Origin: Labilibacter marinus
GTDB taxonomy: Bacteria > Bacteroidota > Bacteroidia > Bacteroidales > Marinilabiliaceae
DNA: 64,000 nt
Assembly (NCBI RefSeq): GCF_001659685.2
Contig: NZ_LXYE02000012.1
Location: 1 to 64,000, forward strand
Reading direction: 5' to 3'
The notes under the pieces were generated by a model. That model ran no database searches. It was not told the origin of the DNA and saw only the letters and a list, made by a program, of their open reading frames with translations. The position numbers and the translations under genes are program-made. The first letter of the stretch is position 1. Each line of letters begins with the position of its first letter. Shown here piece after piece: positions 44,941 to 53,845 of this stretch.

Positions 44941-45927
44941 ATGAAGAGGTTAATTATAATAACATGTATTGTTTTGACTGCAAGTGCTAGAGGATACGGT
45001 CAAATAGATATTGGAGCGCTGTTAAATGCAGGGATTAAGGATGCTAACGTTTTAGCACAACCATATTTGCAACCATATGGAGAAATTTTAGGCTCAAGTC
45101 TAAATTCTGGCTGGTACACTTCTGCTAAACCACATAAAATGTTGGGCTTTGATATAACCTTAACAGGAACTTACACGATGGCACCCTCAAGTGCAACAAC
45201 TTTTGATATTAGTAGTTTTAGCGATCAACTGCAAACTTATGAGTTGTTAGATCCAAATCACTCAATAACACCTACTGTTGCTGGAGATATGGATAATCGA
45301 CCAGTGTTAAAACCTAAGGGTGTTCCTGGAGGAACTGAAGCAGATTTTACTATGCCCAATGGTTCAGGAATGGACTATTTGGTTACTCCAATGGTTACTG
45401 TTGGTGTCGGATTACCTATGGGGTTTGAAGTTAAAGGGCGTTTTGCGCCAGAAATAGAAATTGGAAGTGCTGGTAAGTTTGGTTTATGGGGCTTAGGTGT
45501 GCAAAAAGATGTAAAAGAATATATTCCAGGAGTAAAGCATGTTCCCGTTTTAAATATGTCTGTTTTGGTTGGATATACCAGCTTTAAAGGAACAGCAGAC
45601 GTTGGGACGGTTCCTGATTTATTAGAAAATGGCTCTTTAGATTTAGCTGCATCGGCTTATACGACACGATTGTTAATTGGAGCTAATTTACCAGTTGTTG
45701 CTTTTTATGGAGGACTAGGTTATGGTCATTCTTCAAGTGATTTCGATGTATTAGGCGATTATTTTGGCGACACTAATGGGGAACATATTCAAGTATCTTA
45801 CGCAACCAATACCTTTGATATGAATGTTGGTATGCGCATCCGACTGGGTGTTTTTGCTCTACATGCTGATTATACCTTGGGAGAATATAATGCAGTAACA
45901 GCTGGTGTTGGAATTAGCTTTAGGTAA
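44941..45927 (+). CDS. Outer-membrane beta-barrel protein (DUF6588-like; module copy A, gene 2)
   Basis: A 328-residue exported barrel (signal peptide to about residue 21, ending RGYGQ). The conserved N-terminal segment YLQPYGEILGSSLNSGWYT then AKPHKMLGFDITL is shared with the copy at 47264. Alternating strands and a C-terminal GVGISFR follow. I recall this pattern as the Bacteroidota family DUF6588, without known function. An ATG at 44920 adds seven polar residues before the signal peptide and was not chosen. It is the partner of the preceding SPOR-like gene. Confidence 0.7.
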   Translation: MKRLIIITCIVLTASARGYGQIDIGALLNAGIKDANVLAQPYLQPYGEILGSSLNSGWYTSAKPHKMLGFDITLTGTYTMAPSSATTFDISSFSDQLQTYELLDPNHSITPTVAGDMDNRPVLKPKGVPGGTEADFTMPNGSGMDYLVTPMVTVGVGLPMGFEVKGRFAPEIEIGSAGKFGLWGLGVQKDVKEYIPGVKHVPVLNMSVLVGYTSFKGTADVGTVPDLLENGSLDLAASAYTTRLLIGANLPVVAFYGGLGYGHSSSDFDVLGDYFGDTNGEHIQVSYATNTFDMNVGMRIRLGVFALHADYTLGEYNAVTAGVGISFR

Positions 45928-45954
45928 TAGCAAAATTTTTTAAGACTAAATAAA

Positions 45955-45962
45955 TACCTTTG
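45955..45962 (+). promoter_or_regulatory. -7 promoter box (TACCTTTG) immediately before a terminator hairpin
   Basis: An exact TAnnTTTG match. Transcription would start about 45969 and run straight into the hairpin at 45976-46001, giving an attenuator-like layout ahead of module copy B. Confidence 0.4.
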
Positions 45963-45975
45963 TGTGTTTAATACT

Positions 45976-46007
45976 AAAGAGACTTTTTGCAAAGTCTCTT
46001 TTTTTTC
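45976..46007 (+). terminator. Rho-independent terminator after module copy A
   Basis: AAAGAGACTTT (45976-45986), loop TTGC, AAAGTCTCTTT (45991-46001), then a continuing run of Ts. Confidence 0.9.
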
Positions 46008-46073
46008 CTTAATTTATATGGTTTTCTGGTAATCCCGTTGCTATTTTATGTTTATACCTACTTATGCTTGGAC

Positions 46074-46095
46074 TTTTCGAATTCGTATTCGAAAA
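46074..46095 (+). promoter_or_regulatory. Hairpin abutting the start codon of module copy B gene 1
   Basis: TTTTCGAAT (46074-46082), loop TCGT, ATTCGAAAA (46087-46095): perfect nine-base arms ending on the base before the ATG at 46096. It would place the initiation site against an RNA stem or form a DNA operator. Confidence 0.5.
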
Positions 46096-47166
46096 ATGAT
46101 TTCGATATTCATCTTGTTTATCGTGTTTGAATCTATGCTTAATGCACAATATGATGTACATAAAGTAAATCGTTTTTTAAGCAAAGAAGATAGGTATAAG
46201 ATTGAAAAAGCAAATTCATATTTAAATCAAGGGAACGAAATTCTTTTTGCTGACTATAGTACTGGAGAAAAGGATAGTCTTTTCCAAAAGATGCCTAATT
46301 ATATTGAGCTTTCGAAGAATATGTACGTGGGTAAAAAAATAGGCAGGCTTCTATATGACACTAATGACTATTACAAAACAGGCTTTGAAAGTAAAGTAGA
46401 GGTTTATCGTAGTTATATCTCCAATTATATTAATCATGGAACAGGCTTGTTTGAAACTGAAGTTGAGGGCTTAAATGATTCCATCTCTAACCTTCTCAGA
46501 GATGCATTGTTGGAAAGAAATAAAAGTAAAGCTGTTGGAGGGCTCAGTAAAGGTGGAAGTTTAATCCATAGCTCAAATCAATATTATCAAAAAGCTGTGT
46601 TGTTCTCACAACAGGCCTTAGTGTATATCGCTAAAGATAAATGGCACAGCAAAATTGCATCTTCTTCAGATTCTATTCAAAAGCAGGAACAGCCGATAGA
46701 GGTTGCAGTAAACGAAATTCATGTAACGGAACCTAAGCAGGAAAAAGTGATAGAGGCTGCTTCAATTGTAGAAAGTAAAAAAACTGTGCAACAAAATCCT
46801 GAACAAAAAACACCAATTGTAATTGAGAATAAAGTTCCTGTCGAGGAAAAAAAAGAAACTGTTTTAGAAGAAACAAAACAAGTAGTCAAGGATGAGGTTT
46901 ATTATACGGTTCAGATAATGGCTGATAGAAAAACGGTGAGTGAGAGTAGAGTGAAATTGGTTTATAAAGGCAATCATCCTATCATCGAAAACCAAGGAGA
47001 TGGTTGGTATAGGTATAGCTTTGGTAAGTTTTTTACTCTAAATGAAGCAAAAAGAGCATTAACTGCTTCCAAAACAAAAGGATATGTAGTGGCTTATAAG
47101 AATAAAGATAGAATTTCATTAAGTGAAGCTAAGTCTTGGTTATTATCCAATGGTAAAAAAAACTAA
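46096..47166 (+). CDS. Exported helical protein with C-terminal SPOR-like domain (module copy B, gene 1)
   Basis: A 356-residue paralogue of the 43808 gene. The order is signal peptide (MISIFILFIVFESMLNAQ), a helical region (FLSKEDRYKIEKANSYLNQG onward), a Glu/Lys/Val/Pro-rich linker (about 200-275), then the SPOR-like domain (VYYTVQIMADRKTV, WYRYSFGKFFTLNEAK, GYVVAYKNKDRIS). ATG at 46096 is chosen because it begins a proper signal peptide; the ATG at 46048 adds an Arg-rich extension encoded across the hairpin at 46074-46095. The barrel paralogue follows 97 bases later. Confidence 0.72.
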   Translation: MISIFILFIVFESMLNAQYDVHKVNRFLSKEDRYKIEKANSYLNQGNEILFADYSTGEKDSLFQKMPNYIELSKNMYVGKKIGRLLYDTNDYYKTGFESKVEVYRSYISNYINHGTGLFETEVEGLNDSISNLLRDALLERNKSKAVGGLSKGGSLIHSSNQYYQKAVLFSQQALVYIAKDKWHSKIASSSDSIQKQEQPIEVAVNEIHVTEPKQEKVIEAASIVESKKTVQQNPEQKTPIVIENKVPVEEKKETVLEETKQVVKDEVYYTVQIMADRKTVSESRVKLVYKGNHPIIENQGDGWYRYSFGKFFTLNEAKRALTASKTKGYVVAYKNKDRISLSEAKSWLLSNGKKN

Positions 47167-47263
47167 GCTTAATTATGGAACAAGCACGATAAAAGTATTC
47201 TTACACTAGGATAGTGTACCTGTTGGTAGTTCCATCTGACCGTAAAAAATAAAATATTGACAG

Positions 47264-48253
47264 ATGAAATTTATTATTAATCTATTTGTAGTAGCAAGTC
47301 TTAATTTTTTTGTTGTAAAAGGACAAAAAGATGTAGTAGATTTTGTTCAAATGCCAGAAGTTTCTAATTCTATGGCGTCTGAATACTTAAAGCCATTGGC
47401 TCAAATGATGAATAGTAATTTAAAGTCGGGTTGGTACACTACAGCAAAAACACATCGTTTTATGGGTTTTGATGTAGATTTGAATTTTTCTGTTACACAA
47501 ACACCAACTAATAAAAGAGGTTATTATCTCTCAGAGATTCCTGATTTTAATCAATATTATACTGTTAAAGATGGAAGCTTTTCGATAGCTGCAAATGTGG
47601 CTGGGGTAACCAACTCAAACCCTGAGGTAAAGAGTAAAGAAAATGGTAGAGAGGTTCTTCTTCCAAAAGGAGAAAGTGTTGATCGTTTATCTTTACCTGT
47701 TATTACGGGAGGAATTGGGTTGCCATATAATACCGAAATAAGGTTGAAATTAATGCCTTATCTAAATAAATCTGATATCGGAAAAGTATCTCAATACGGT
47801 TTGGGTATAAAACATGGAATAAAAGATTATATTCCTGTGTTAGAAGATATACCTACTTTGTCTTTGTCTGTTTTTGGAGCTTATTCTTTTGCATCAAATA
47901 CATTGGATGTCGAATATCCATCTGCTGTATCTAGTAACCAACTATTAAAAGGGGTTGTCTCGGGGTATTCAGGTAAGTTGTTAGTGGGTATTGATGTACC
48001 TGTTCTATCAGCGTATATGGGAATAGGTTATGGTTCTACCAATGTAGATTATAATTTAAAAGGGCTTTATTTTGTGGGTGATGTGAACCTTGAGCAGGAA
48101 GAGCAGGATCCGATAAGTGTATCGTATAAGTATGGCGAATTTCAGTTTGATATTGGGGTTAAAGCTAAGCTTGGCTTTGTTGACCTTTTTGTAGGTTATA
48201 CACCCGGGGAATATGGAACTTTTAACATCGGTGCAGGTGTGGCATTCAGGTAA
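47264..48253 (+). CDS. Outer-membrane beta-barrel protein (DUF6588-like; module copy B, gene 2)
   Basis: A 329-residue paralogue of the barrel encoded at 44941. The shared N-terminal pattern is YLKPLAQMMNSNLKSGWYT then AKTHRFMGFDVDL, and shared later segments include ITGGIGLPYNTEIRLKLMP, GIKHGIKDYIPVLEDIPTLSLSV and the C-terminal GAGVAFR. Signal peptide to about residue 20. Sequence identity between copies is moderate, so the duplication is not recent. Function unknown. Confidence 0.7.
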   Translation: MKFIINLFVVASLNFFVVKGQKDVVDFVQMPEVSNSMASEYLKPLAQMMNSNLKSGWYTTAKTHRFMGFDVDLNFSVTQTPTNKRGYYLSEIPDFNQYYTVKDGSFSIAANVAGVTNSNPEVKSKENGREVLLPKGESVDRLSLPVITGGIGLPYNTEIRLKLMPYLNKSDIGKVSQYGLGIKHGIKDYIPVLEDIPTLSLSVFGAYSFASNTLDVEYPSAVSSNQLLKGVVSGYSGKLLVGIDVPVLSAYMGIGYGSTNVDYNLKGLYFVGDVNLEQEEQDPISVSYKYGEFQFDIGVKAKLGFVDLFVGYTPGEYGTFNIGAGVAFR

Positions 48254-48308
48254 TTTATAGTTATAACAGCAAGGCTCGAATCAATGCTCAAGCCTTAATG
48301 TTGTTTAT

Positions 48309-49067
48309 CTATTTTCTATATGTGTTATAGGCGTCTGCTTGCTGAGTAGGCATAATTAATATGTCGTTAATGTTTACATGGGGTGGTCTTGTAACTACAA
48401 ATTCTATCGACTCGGCAACGTCAATAGCTGAAAGAGGCGTAACACCCTGATATACATTTTGGGCTTGTGTTTCGTCTCCACCAAATCTTACCAATGAAAA
48501 CTCTGTATCAACCATACCTGGTGAAATAGAAGTAACTCTGATGTTGTGTTTGAGTAAATCAATTCGCATTCCTTTGGTAATCGCATTTACTGCATGTTTA
48601 CTAGCACAATAAATGCTACCTCCTTCATATACATTAATTCCTGCAATAGATGAAATATTCACAATGTGTCCTGTTTTTCGAGGAACCATCCATTTTATAA
48701 TTTCTTTCGATAAAAAAAGTAAGCCCTTAATATTAGTGTCAATCATCTGCGACCATTTATCCCAAGCCTCTTCGTATACTTTTTCGGTTCCTGATGCTAA
48801 TCCAGCGTTGTTTATTAAAACATCAATCTTTCTCCATTTAGATGGGATGTTAGCTAAGGCTTCACTCGTTTCATTTTCTAGTTGAATATCGAAACAAAGA
48901 GTTAAAACAGAATTGCCATAGTTTGATTCAAGTTCCTGTTTAATCTTGGCTAAACGATCTTCCCTTCGTCCTGTAATAATCAAATTATATTTAAGATTAG
49001 ATAATGTTCTAGAAGTTGCTTCTCCTATTCCAGAGGTGGCTCCTGTTATTAAAGCGATTTTATTCAT
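48309..49067 (-). CDS. Short-chain dehydrogenase/reductase (YdfG-like)
   Basis: A 252-residue classical SDR: cofactor loop TGATSGIGEAT (7-17), NNAGLAS, the catalytic Ser in VNISSIAG, and YCASKHAV with the Tyr/Lys pair. It resembles YdfG-type NADP-dependent 3-hydroxy acid (serine, allo-threonine) dehydrogenases. The basic TGRREDRL segment after the second strand favours NADP. Monocistronic, convergent with module copy B. Confidence 0.87.
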   Translation of the reverse strand: MNKIALITGATSGIGEATSRTLSNLKYNLIITGRREDRLAKIKQELESNYGNSVLTLCFDIQLENETSEALANIPSKWRKIDVLINNAGLASGTEKVYEEAWDKWSQMIDTNIKGLLFLSKEIIKWMVPRKTGHIVNISSIAGINVYEGGSIYCASKHAVNAITKGMRIDLLKHNIRVTSISPGMVDTEFSLVRFGGDETQAQNVYQGVTPLSAIDVAESIEFVVTRPPHVNINDILIMPTQQADAYNTYRK

Positions 49068-49259
49068 GTGTTTATAATTGAAGTCTGTTAAACATTACAA
49101 TATTATTAAAAAATAGAGCTAGTTGAGATGACTTTTCTAACTTTTGTTTTAAGTATTTTTTTTATACTTTCAAATGGTCAATATTCTTAACTTGTTACTG
49201 TAAGGATATGACAAAAAAAAGTTTGTAATTTATCAGCTCAAGCATCAAATATATATACC

Positions 49260-51485
49260 ATGAACAAAGGTGATTCTAGTATCCAAGCGCAAAATTATAA
49301 TTTAACTCAATCCGAATTAGATTTGATATCGGAAATATTAAAAAGAGATCCAAATGAAATAGAGTTAGAGATATTCTCCCGACTTTGGACGGAGCATGCC
49401 TCTTATAAGAATTCATTGAAGTGGCTTGGTAAATTACCAAAAACGGGAGATAAAGTTATTGTAGAGGCAGGAGATGAATCTGCTGGTGCGGTTGATATAG
49501 GCGACGGTTATGTTTGTGTTTTTAAAATTGAGTCGCACAACCACCCCTGTTCAATACAACCTAGGCTAGGGGCATTAACAGGATTAAGAATTGTTAATAG
49601 AGATGTGTTTTCTATGGGGGCTAGACCTGTAGCTTTTCTTGATTCGTTGCGATTTGGCGATTCAGAGAGAGATACGGCTCGTTGGTTATTTTCTGAGGTA
49701 ATTAAAGGGATTAAGAATATTGAAGAGAACATGAAAGTTCCTGTGATTGGCGGAGAGGTTGTTTTTGATGCAGGTTTTAATTCTAGTCCCATAGTTAATA
49801 ATTTAACTGTTGGAGTAGCAAAAAAAGAAGATTTAATTTCTGGTGTAGCAAAAGGAGAAGGAAATGTTGTTCTCTTACTTGGGGCGCTAACCGGAGCTGA
49901 AGGAGTAGATAATGACGCTTTTTCTGCAGATTTTGTTTCTGAAAGCGGAGCAGCAGCTTTTACCATGGAACAGATGATGGATTCCACAGTTGAAAAAAGT
50001 TTACTGGAAGCAGTGAAGGTATTAAACGATAATAAATTAATAGTAGGGATACAAACCGTTGGAGCAGGAGGAATTGTAGGAGCGGCTACCGAAATGGCGG
50101 CCCGAGGTAAGTCTGCCATAGAGCTTAGCTGCCATAAAATTCCTACACGAGATAAAGGAATGTCGAATAGAGAAATTCTTTTGTCAGAAACGTGGGGTAG
50201 GATGTTGGTTTGTGTTGAGAAAGACAACCTAGATCAAGTTTCTGAATTATTGCAACCATTGCCTTTGGCATTGTCAACAGTTGGAGTTGTAATGCCTGGG
50301 GATACTTTAATTTGCATGAATGAACATGAGCTGGTTGCAGAGATTCCTGTTTCATATGTTGGTTTAGGAGGCAATTCGCCAATTTACGATAGGGATATAC
50401 AGGAGCCTGTACAGAATGAGATAAAAGCATTAAAAATTGATGATGTTGTTGAGCCAGATCATTACCAAGAAGTGGTGGATAAAATGATGAGTAACTTAAA
50501 CCTGGTGTCGAAGGAGTATTTGACAGATACTTTTGATCAATCTCTTCAGCATGATTCATTAAGTAATAAATACCCTTCGGATGCATCGTTTGTATATATT
50601 GATGAGGCGGATAAAACATTGGCCTTAACGGTAGATTGTAATGCCTTATATGTTGAAGCAGATCCTTTTGTGGGAACGCAAATTGCTGTAGCCGAAGCTG
50701 CGCGTAATATAATATGTGGTGGCGGAGTGCCATTGGCAATTACAGATTGTTTAAATTTTGGTAACCCTTACGATCCAGAAGTGTATTGGCAATTTACAAG
50801 AGCGGTTGAGGGCTTGTCCGAGGCGTGTAAAAAGTTTAATACGCCAGTAGTTAGTGGAAATGTAAGTTTTTATAATCAGCGTTCTGAGGAAGGGCGGTTG
50901 ATTCCTATTACACCTTGCCCAGTAGTTGGGATGGTTGGAGATGTAGAATCACAAGATCATCACACAGTGCTTACTTTTAAGCGAAAAGGTGATATGATAT
51001 TCTTAATCGGAAAATCAAGAGATGACATTAACGCTTCGGAATATCTTAACTTCTATCATCAGCAAAAAAGTCATGCGGCTCCGTATTTTAATATTGAAGA
51101 GGAGCTTGAAGTGCAGGAGCTTGTGAAGCAGATAATCAGAAAGGACTTGGCTCGATCGGTACATGATGTATCTGCAGGAGGTTTGTTTTTTAATTTGTTA
51201 GAATCATCCTTGCCGCTTAATTTTGGTTTTGATATTACAAGTCATGCTGAAGTTCGTAAAGATGCATTTTTATTTGGTGAGTCACAGAGTAGAATTGTAG
51301 TTACAGTGGCTTCTGAAAAGCAAGATGATTTTATTGATTTCATGTTGGATGCAGGAGCAAAATTCTCTGCATTAGGTCATGTAACAAAAGGCGAAATTAG
51401 AATTGATGATGAGTCTTTTGGTTTTATAAAAGATTATAAAGAAAAATTCTCCGGATTATTAAAGAGTTGGTTAGATGAAGAATAA
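49260..51485 (+). CDS. purL: Phosphoribosylformylglycinamidine synthase, PurL subunit
   Basis: The 741-residue 'small' PurL of purine synthesis, which uses ammonia from PurQ with PurS. Seen: RLWTEHASYKNSLKWL, the ATP/substrate loop KIESHNHPCSIQP, the glycine-rich VGAGGIVGAATEMA, the second half SGNVSFYNQ, and RSVHDVSAGGLFFNLLESS. This length indicates the multi-subunit enzyme; no purQ or purS lies next to it. The thioredoxin-like gene follows 42 bases downstream. Confidence 0.95.
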   Translation: MNKGDSSIQAQNYNLTQSELDLISEILKRDPNEIELEIFSRLWTEHASYKNSLKWLGKLPKTGDKVIVEAGDESAGAVDIGDGYVCVFKIESHNHPCSIQPRLGALTGLRIVNRDVFSMGARPVAFLDSLRFGDSERDTARWLFSEVIKGIKNIEENMKVPVIGGEVVFDAGFNSSPIVNNLTVGVAKKEDLISGVAKGEGNVVLLLGALTGAEGVDNDAFSADFVSESGAAAFTMEQMMDSTVEKSLLEAVKVLNDNKLIVGIQTVGAGGIVGAATEMAARGKSAIELSCHKIPTRDKGMSNREILLSETWGRMLVCVEKDNLDQVSELLQPLPLALSTVGVVMPGDTLICMNEHELVAEIPVSYVGLGGNSPIYDRDIQEPVQNEIKALKIDDVVEPDHYQEVVDKMMSNLNLVSKEYLTDTFDQSLQHDSLSNKYPSDASFVYIDEADKTLALTVDCNALYVEADPFVGTQIAVAEAARNIICGGGVPLAITDCLNFGNPYDPEVYWQFTRAVEGLSEACKKFNTPVVSGNVSFYNQRSEEGRLIPITPCPVVGMVGDVESQDHHTVLTFKRKGDMIFLIGKSRDDINASEYLNFYHQQKSHAAPYFNIEEELEVQELVKQIIRKDLARSVHDVSAGGLFFNLLESSLPLNFGFDITSHAEVRKDAFLFGESQSRIVVTVASEKQDDFIDFMLDAGAKFSALGHVTKGEIRIDDESFGFIKDYKEKFSGLLKSWLDEE

Positions 51486-51527
51486 ACTAAAAGAAGGTGA
51501 AGTGAACTTTCTGAAAATATAATTGAA

Positions 51528-52031
51528 GTGAAGAAGATAATAATGTTATTAATGCTTGCAGTAATAGTATTGCAGGTTCAGGCCCAAGATGATTCGTCAT
51601 TAATTAAAGAAGGAGATCATCTGCCCAAATTTAAAGTACAATCAGAAAAAGGAGAGCTGAATTCTGAAGACTTAAAAGGAAAAGTTGTGTTGATCAACTT
51701 TTTTGCCACATGGTGTCCGCCATGCAAAAAAGAACTGCCTCATGTTGAGGAACAAATTTGGAATTCATTTAAGTCTCACAAAGATTTTGAATTAATGATA
51801 GTAGGCAGAGAGCATTCTGTAACGGAATTAAAGAAGTTTAAGGATGGTAAGTATACTATGCCTTTTTATGCAGATACAGACCGAAGCGCTTTTAGTCTCT
51901 TTGCAACACAATCTATTCCACGAAACTATTTGATCAACAGAGAAGGTGAAGTGATTTATGCCTCTATAGGATTTGCTCCTGTTGAGTTTGAAAAAATGAT
52001 TAAGCTTTTAAAGGCTGAATTGAAGAAGTAA
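51528..52031 (+). CDS. TlpA-like thioredoxin-family protein
   Basis: A 167-residue exported redox protein with a signal peptide (1-19) and a thioredoxin fold containing CPPC (Cys63, Cys66) in FATWCPPCKKE, the cis-Pro segment TQSIPRNYLI and the AhpC/TSA-like opening LPKFKVQSEKG. It probably reduces or resolves disulfides in the periplasm. The start is GTG at 51528, which gives the Lys-Lys signal peptide N-terminus; the ATG at 51543 would remove the positive charges. Confidence 0.88.
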   Translation: MKKIIMLLMLAVIVLQVQAQDDSSLIKEGDHLPKFKVQSEKGELNSEDLKGKVVLINFFATWCPPCKKELPHVEEQIWNSFKSHKDFELMIVGREHSVTELKKFKDGKYTMPFYADTDRSAFSLFATQSIPRNYLINREGEVIYASIGFAPVEFEKMIKLLKAELKK

Positions 52032-52053
52032 GGAATTTTACAATATTATGAAT

Positions 52054-52107
52054 AACACTTTAGGCGGTAAGTAGGTTTTATTTACAGCTTAAAGTGTTTC
52101 TTTTTTA
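52054..52107 (+). terminator. Terminator after the purL/thioredoxin-like genes
   Basis: AACACTTTA (52054-52062) pairs with TAAAGTGTT (52090-52098), followed by TCTTTTTT. The 27-base loop has weak internal pairing. Confidence 0.6.
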
Positions 52108-52138
52108 TAGTACAGTATAATAAATCTAATTTCTATTG

Positions 52139-52146
52139 TATTTTTG
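52139..52146 (+). promoter_or_regulatory. -7 promoter box (TATTTTTG) of menG-porT
   Basis: TATTTTTG fits TAnnTTTG and lies 86 bases before the menG ATG. Confidence 0.5.
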
Positions 52147-52231
52147 CGAGCTGAAATTATAAAATATATTACGTGGTAATTAGTATGCGTTAGCAGCTTA
52201 ATAGTTACGTAGGAATATAAAATCCTGATAG

Positions 52232-52954
52232 ATGACGGTTAAACCATATAAATCCTCCGAAGAAGGCAAGAAAAATCAGATTAAGAGCATGTTTAATAAT
52301 ATTGCTCCTAAATATGATTTTTTAAATCATTTTTTATCTATGGGTATAGATAAAATCTGGAGGCGAAGGGCAATCAATTTATTTAAAGGTATTCAATCTC
52401 CCGAAATACTTGATATTGCAACAGGAACAGGTGACTTGGCCATTGCTTCAATGCGATTAAGCCCAACGAGGGTGGTTGGTTTAGATTTATCGCCAGAAAT
52501 GCTAAAAGTAGGTGCGGAGAAGATGCAGCGTAAGAATCTGGACCATATTATTTCAATGGTTGAAGGAGATTCTGAAAATCTTCCATTTAAGGATGAAGAA
52601 TTTGATGCTGCTATGGTTGCTTTTGGAGTTCGTAATTTTGAAAATCTACAAAAAGGTTTACAAGAAATTAATAGGGTGTTGAAGGATGGTGGTAAGTTTA
52701 TGGTATTAGAGTTTTCTAATCCAAGCGCATTTCCGTTTAAACAGATTTATAAGGTTTATTCCACAAAAATTTTACCTTGGTGGGGTGGTATCCTATCTAA
52801 AGATAAAGCAGCCTATACTTATTTACCTGAATCTGTAGCTGCTTTCCCTGAAGGAAAAGCGTTTGTGGCAGAATTAGAAAAGGCTGGTTTTACCAGCGAA
52901 AGAGTCTGGAAACAGACCTTTGGTGTGGCTACCATATATTTTGCCCACAAGTAA
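52232..52954 (+). CDS. menG: Demethylmenaquinone methyltransferase
   Basis: SAM-dependent methyltransferase of the UbiE/MenG family (240 residues) completing menaquinone. Diagnostic segments are MFNNIAPKYDFLNHFLSMGID, the SAM loop DIATGTGDLA, VAFGVRNFENLQKGLQEINRVLKDGG and LPWWGGILSKDKAAYTYLP. In an anaerobic or menaquinone-using Bacteroidota this is menG rather than ubiE. porT starts 83 bases downstream, a neighbour pair found across the phylum. Confidence 0.94.
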   Translation: MTVKPYKSSEEGKKNQIKSMFNNIAPKYDFLNHFLSMGIDKIWRRRAINLFKGIQSPEILDIATGTGDLAIASMRLSPTRVVGLDLSPEMLKVGAEKMQRKNLDHIISMVEGDSENLPFKDEEFDAAMVAFGVRNFENLQKGLQEINRVLKDGGKFMVLEFSNPSAFPFKQIYKVYSTKILPWWGGILSKDKAAYTYLPESVAAFPEGKAFVAELEKAGFTSERVWKQTFGVATIYFAHK

Positions 52955-53037
52955 TGGTAGCAAACAATAAATGATAGAATAAATAGTTATTTAGTAACAG
53001 GGGTATAAATTCATTTAGTACGGGTAATTTGGTAATT

Positions 53038-53763
53038 ATGAAAATCAGTATTCATCAATTTTTAGTTTGTGTTCTTTTATTTGCTTTCACCTTAAGTGTT
53101 AATGCACAAAAGGATAAAAACAAGTTAGTGGCAAACTTAAAAGGTTTTGATGAGAAACCAGTTCACTTTGGTTTCTTGATTGGTTTAAATACGATGAATT
53201 TTAATATTTTACATTCAGGTGCATCAACACCAGAGAATGGTGATAATCCAAGATATGCTGAAATGCTTAGTCTGCAACCAGGTATTAACCTAGGTATTGT
53301 CACTAGCTTTCGTTTACGCAAGAATTTGAGCTTACGTATTCTTCCTGGTATTTCGTTTGGACAACGCGATTTAACTTTTATAGATTCTAATGGGGTGCAA
53401 GAAGATGAACCTTTGCAGATAAAATCTACTTTTATTGAAGCTCCCATCATGATAAAATACGGGGGCGATAGAAACCATAACTTTAAACCATACATAGTAG
53501 CTGGGATAAATACACGTTGTGATTTAGCCAAGAAAAAGCAAAGTGGAATATTACTAAATGCCTTCGATTTCTATTATGAAGTGGGTGCAGGTTTCGATTC
53601 GTACTTAAATTACTTTCGATTATCTACAGAATTAAAAATCTCTGTAGGTATGAGCGATGTTCTAAATCACGAGGGTACAGGAGATGCGATAGACTTACCG
53701 TATACGCAAGCTATTGATAGATTAACCTCTAGAATATTTGTATTGTCCTTCTATTTTGAATAG
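53038..53763 (+). CDS. porT: PorT-like outer-membrane protein (type IX secretion/gliding)
   Basis: A 241-residue barrel protein, close to the roughly 244 residues of Porphyromonas PorT. It has a signal peptide (1 to about 24, ending VNAQ), VHFGFLIGLNTMNF, LSLRILPGISFGQRDLTF, a FIEAPIMIKYGG strand and a final FVLSFYFE aromatic end. PorT/SprT is needed for the type IX secretion system; its place directly after menG agrees with family synteny. ATG 53038 is preferred to TTG 53029. Confidence 0.82.
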   Translation: MKISIHQFLVCVLLFAFTLSVNAQKDKNKLVANLKGFDEKPVHFGFLIGLNTMNFNILHSGASTPENGDNPRYAEMLSLQPGINLGIVTSFRLRKNLSLRILPGISFGQRDLTFIDSNGVQEDEPLQIKSTFIEAPIMIKYGGDRNHNFKPYIVAGINTRCDLAKKKQSGILLNAFDFYYEVGAGFDSYLNYFRLSTELKISVGMSDVLNHEGTGDAIDLPYTQAIDRLTSRIFVLSFYFE

Positions 53764-53820
53764 AATTAATTTTCTTTTAAAAGCATTGTCACGATAACTC
53801 CCCTAAGTACGATAAATCAT

Positions 53821-53828
53821 TATCTTTG
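53821..53828 (+). promoter_or_regulatory. -7 promoter box (TATCTTTG) of the FAD oxidoreductase gene
   Basis: TATCTTTG fits TAnnTTTG and lies 18 bases before the ATG at 53846, giving a very short leader. Confidence 0.55.
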
Positions 53829-53845
53829 CGCATCAAATAAAAGGG

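Noticed and set aside
48309-49067. SDR as the ketoreductase of a sulfonolipid pathway
   Set aside because: Motifs fit a YdfG-type hydroxy acid dehydrogenase and it is far from the cysteate-synthase-like gene; no evidence links them.
49508-50739. Long minus-strand frames inside purL
   Set aside because: PurL is complete and conserved in sense; the antisense frames show no family features.
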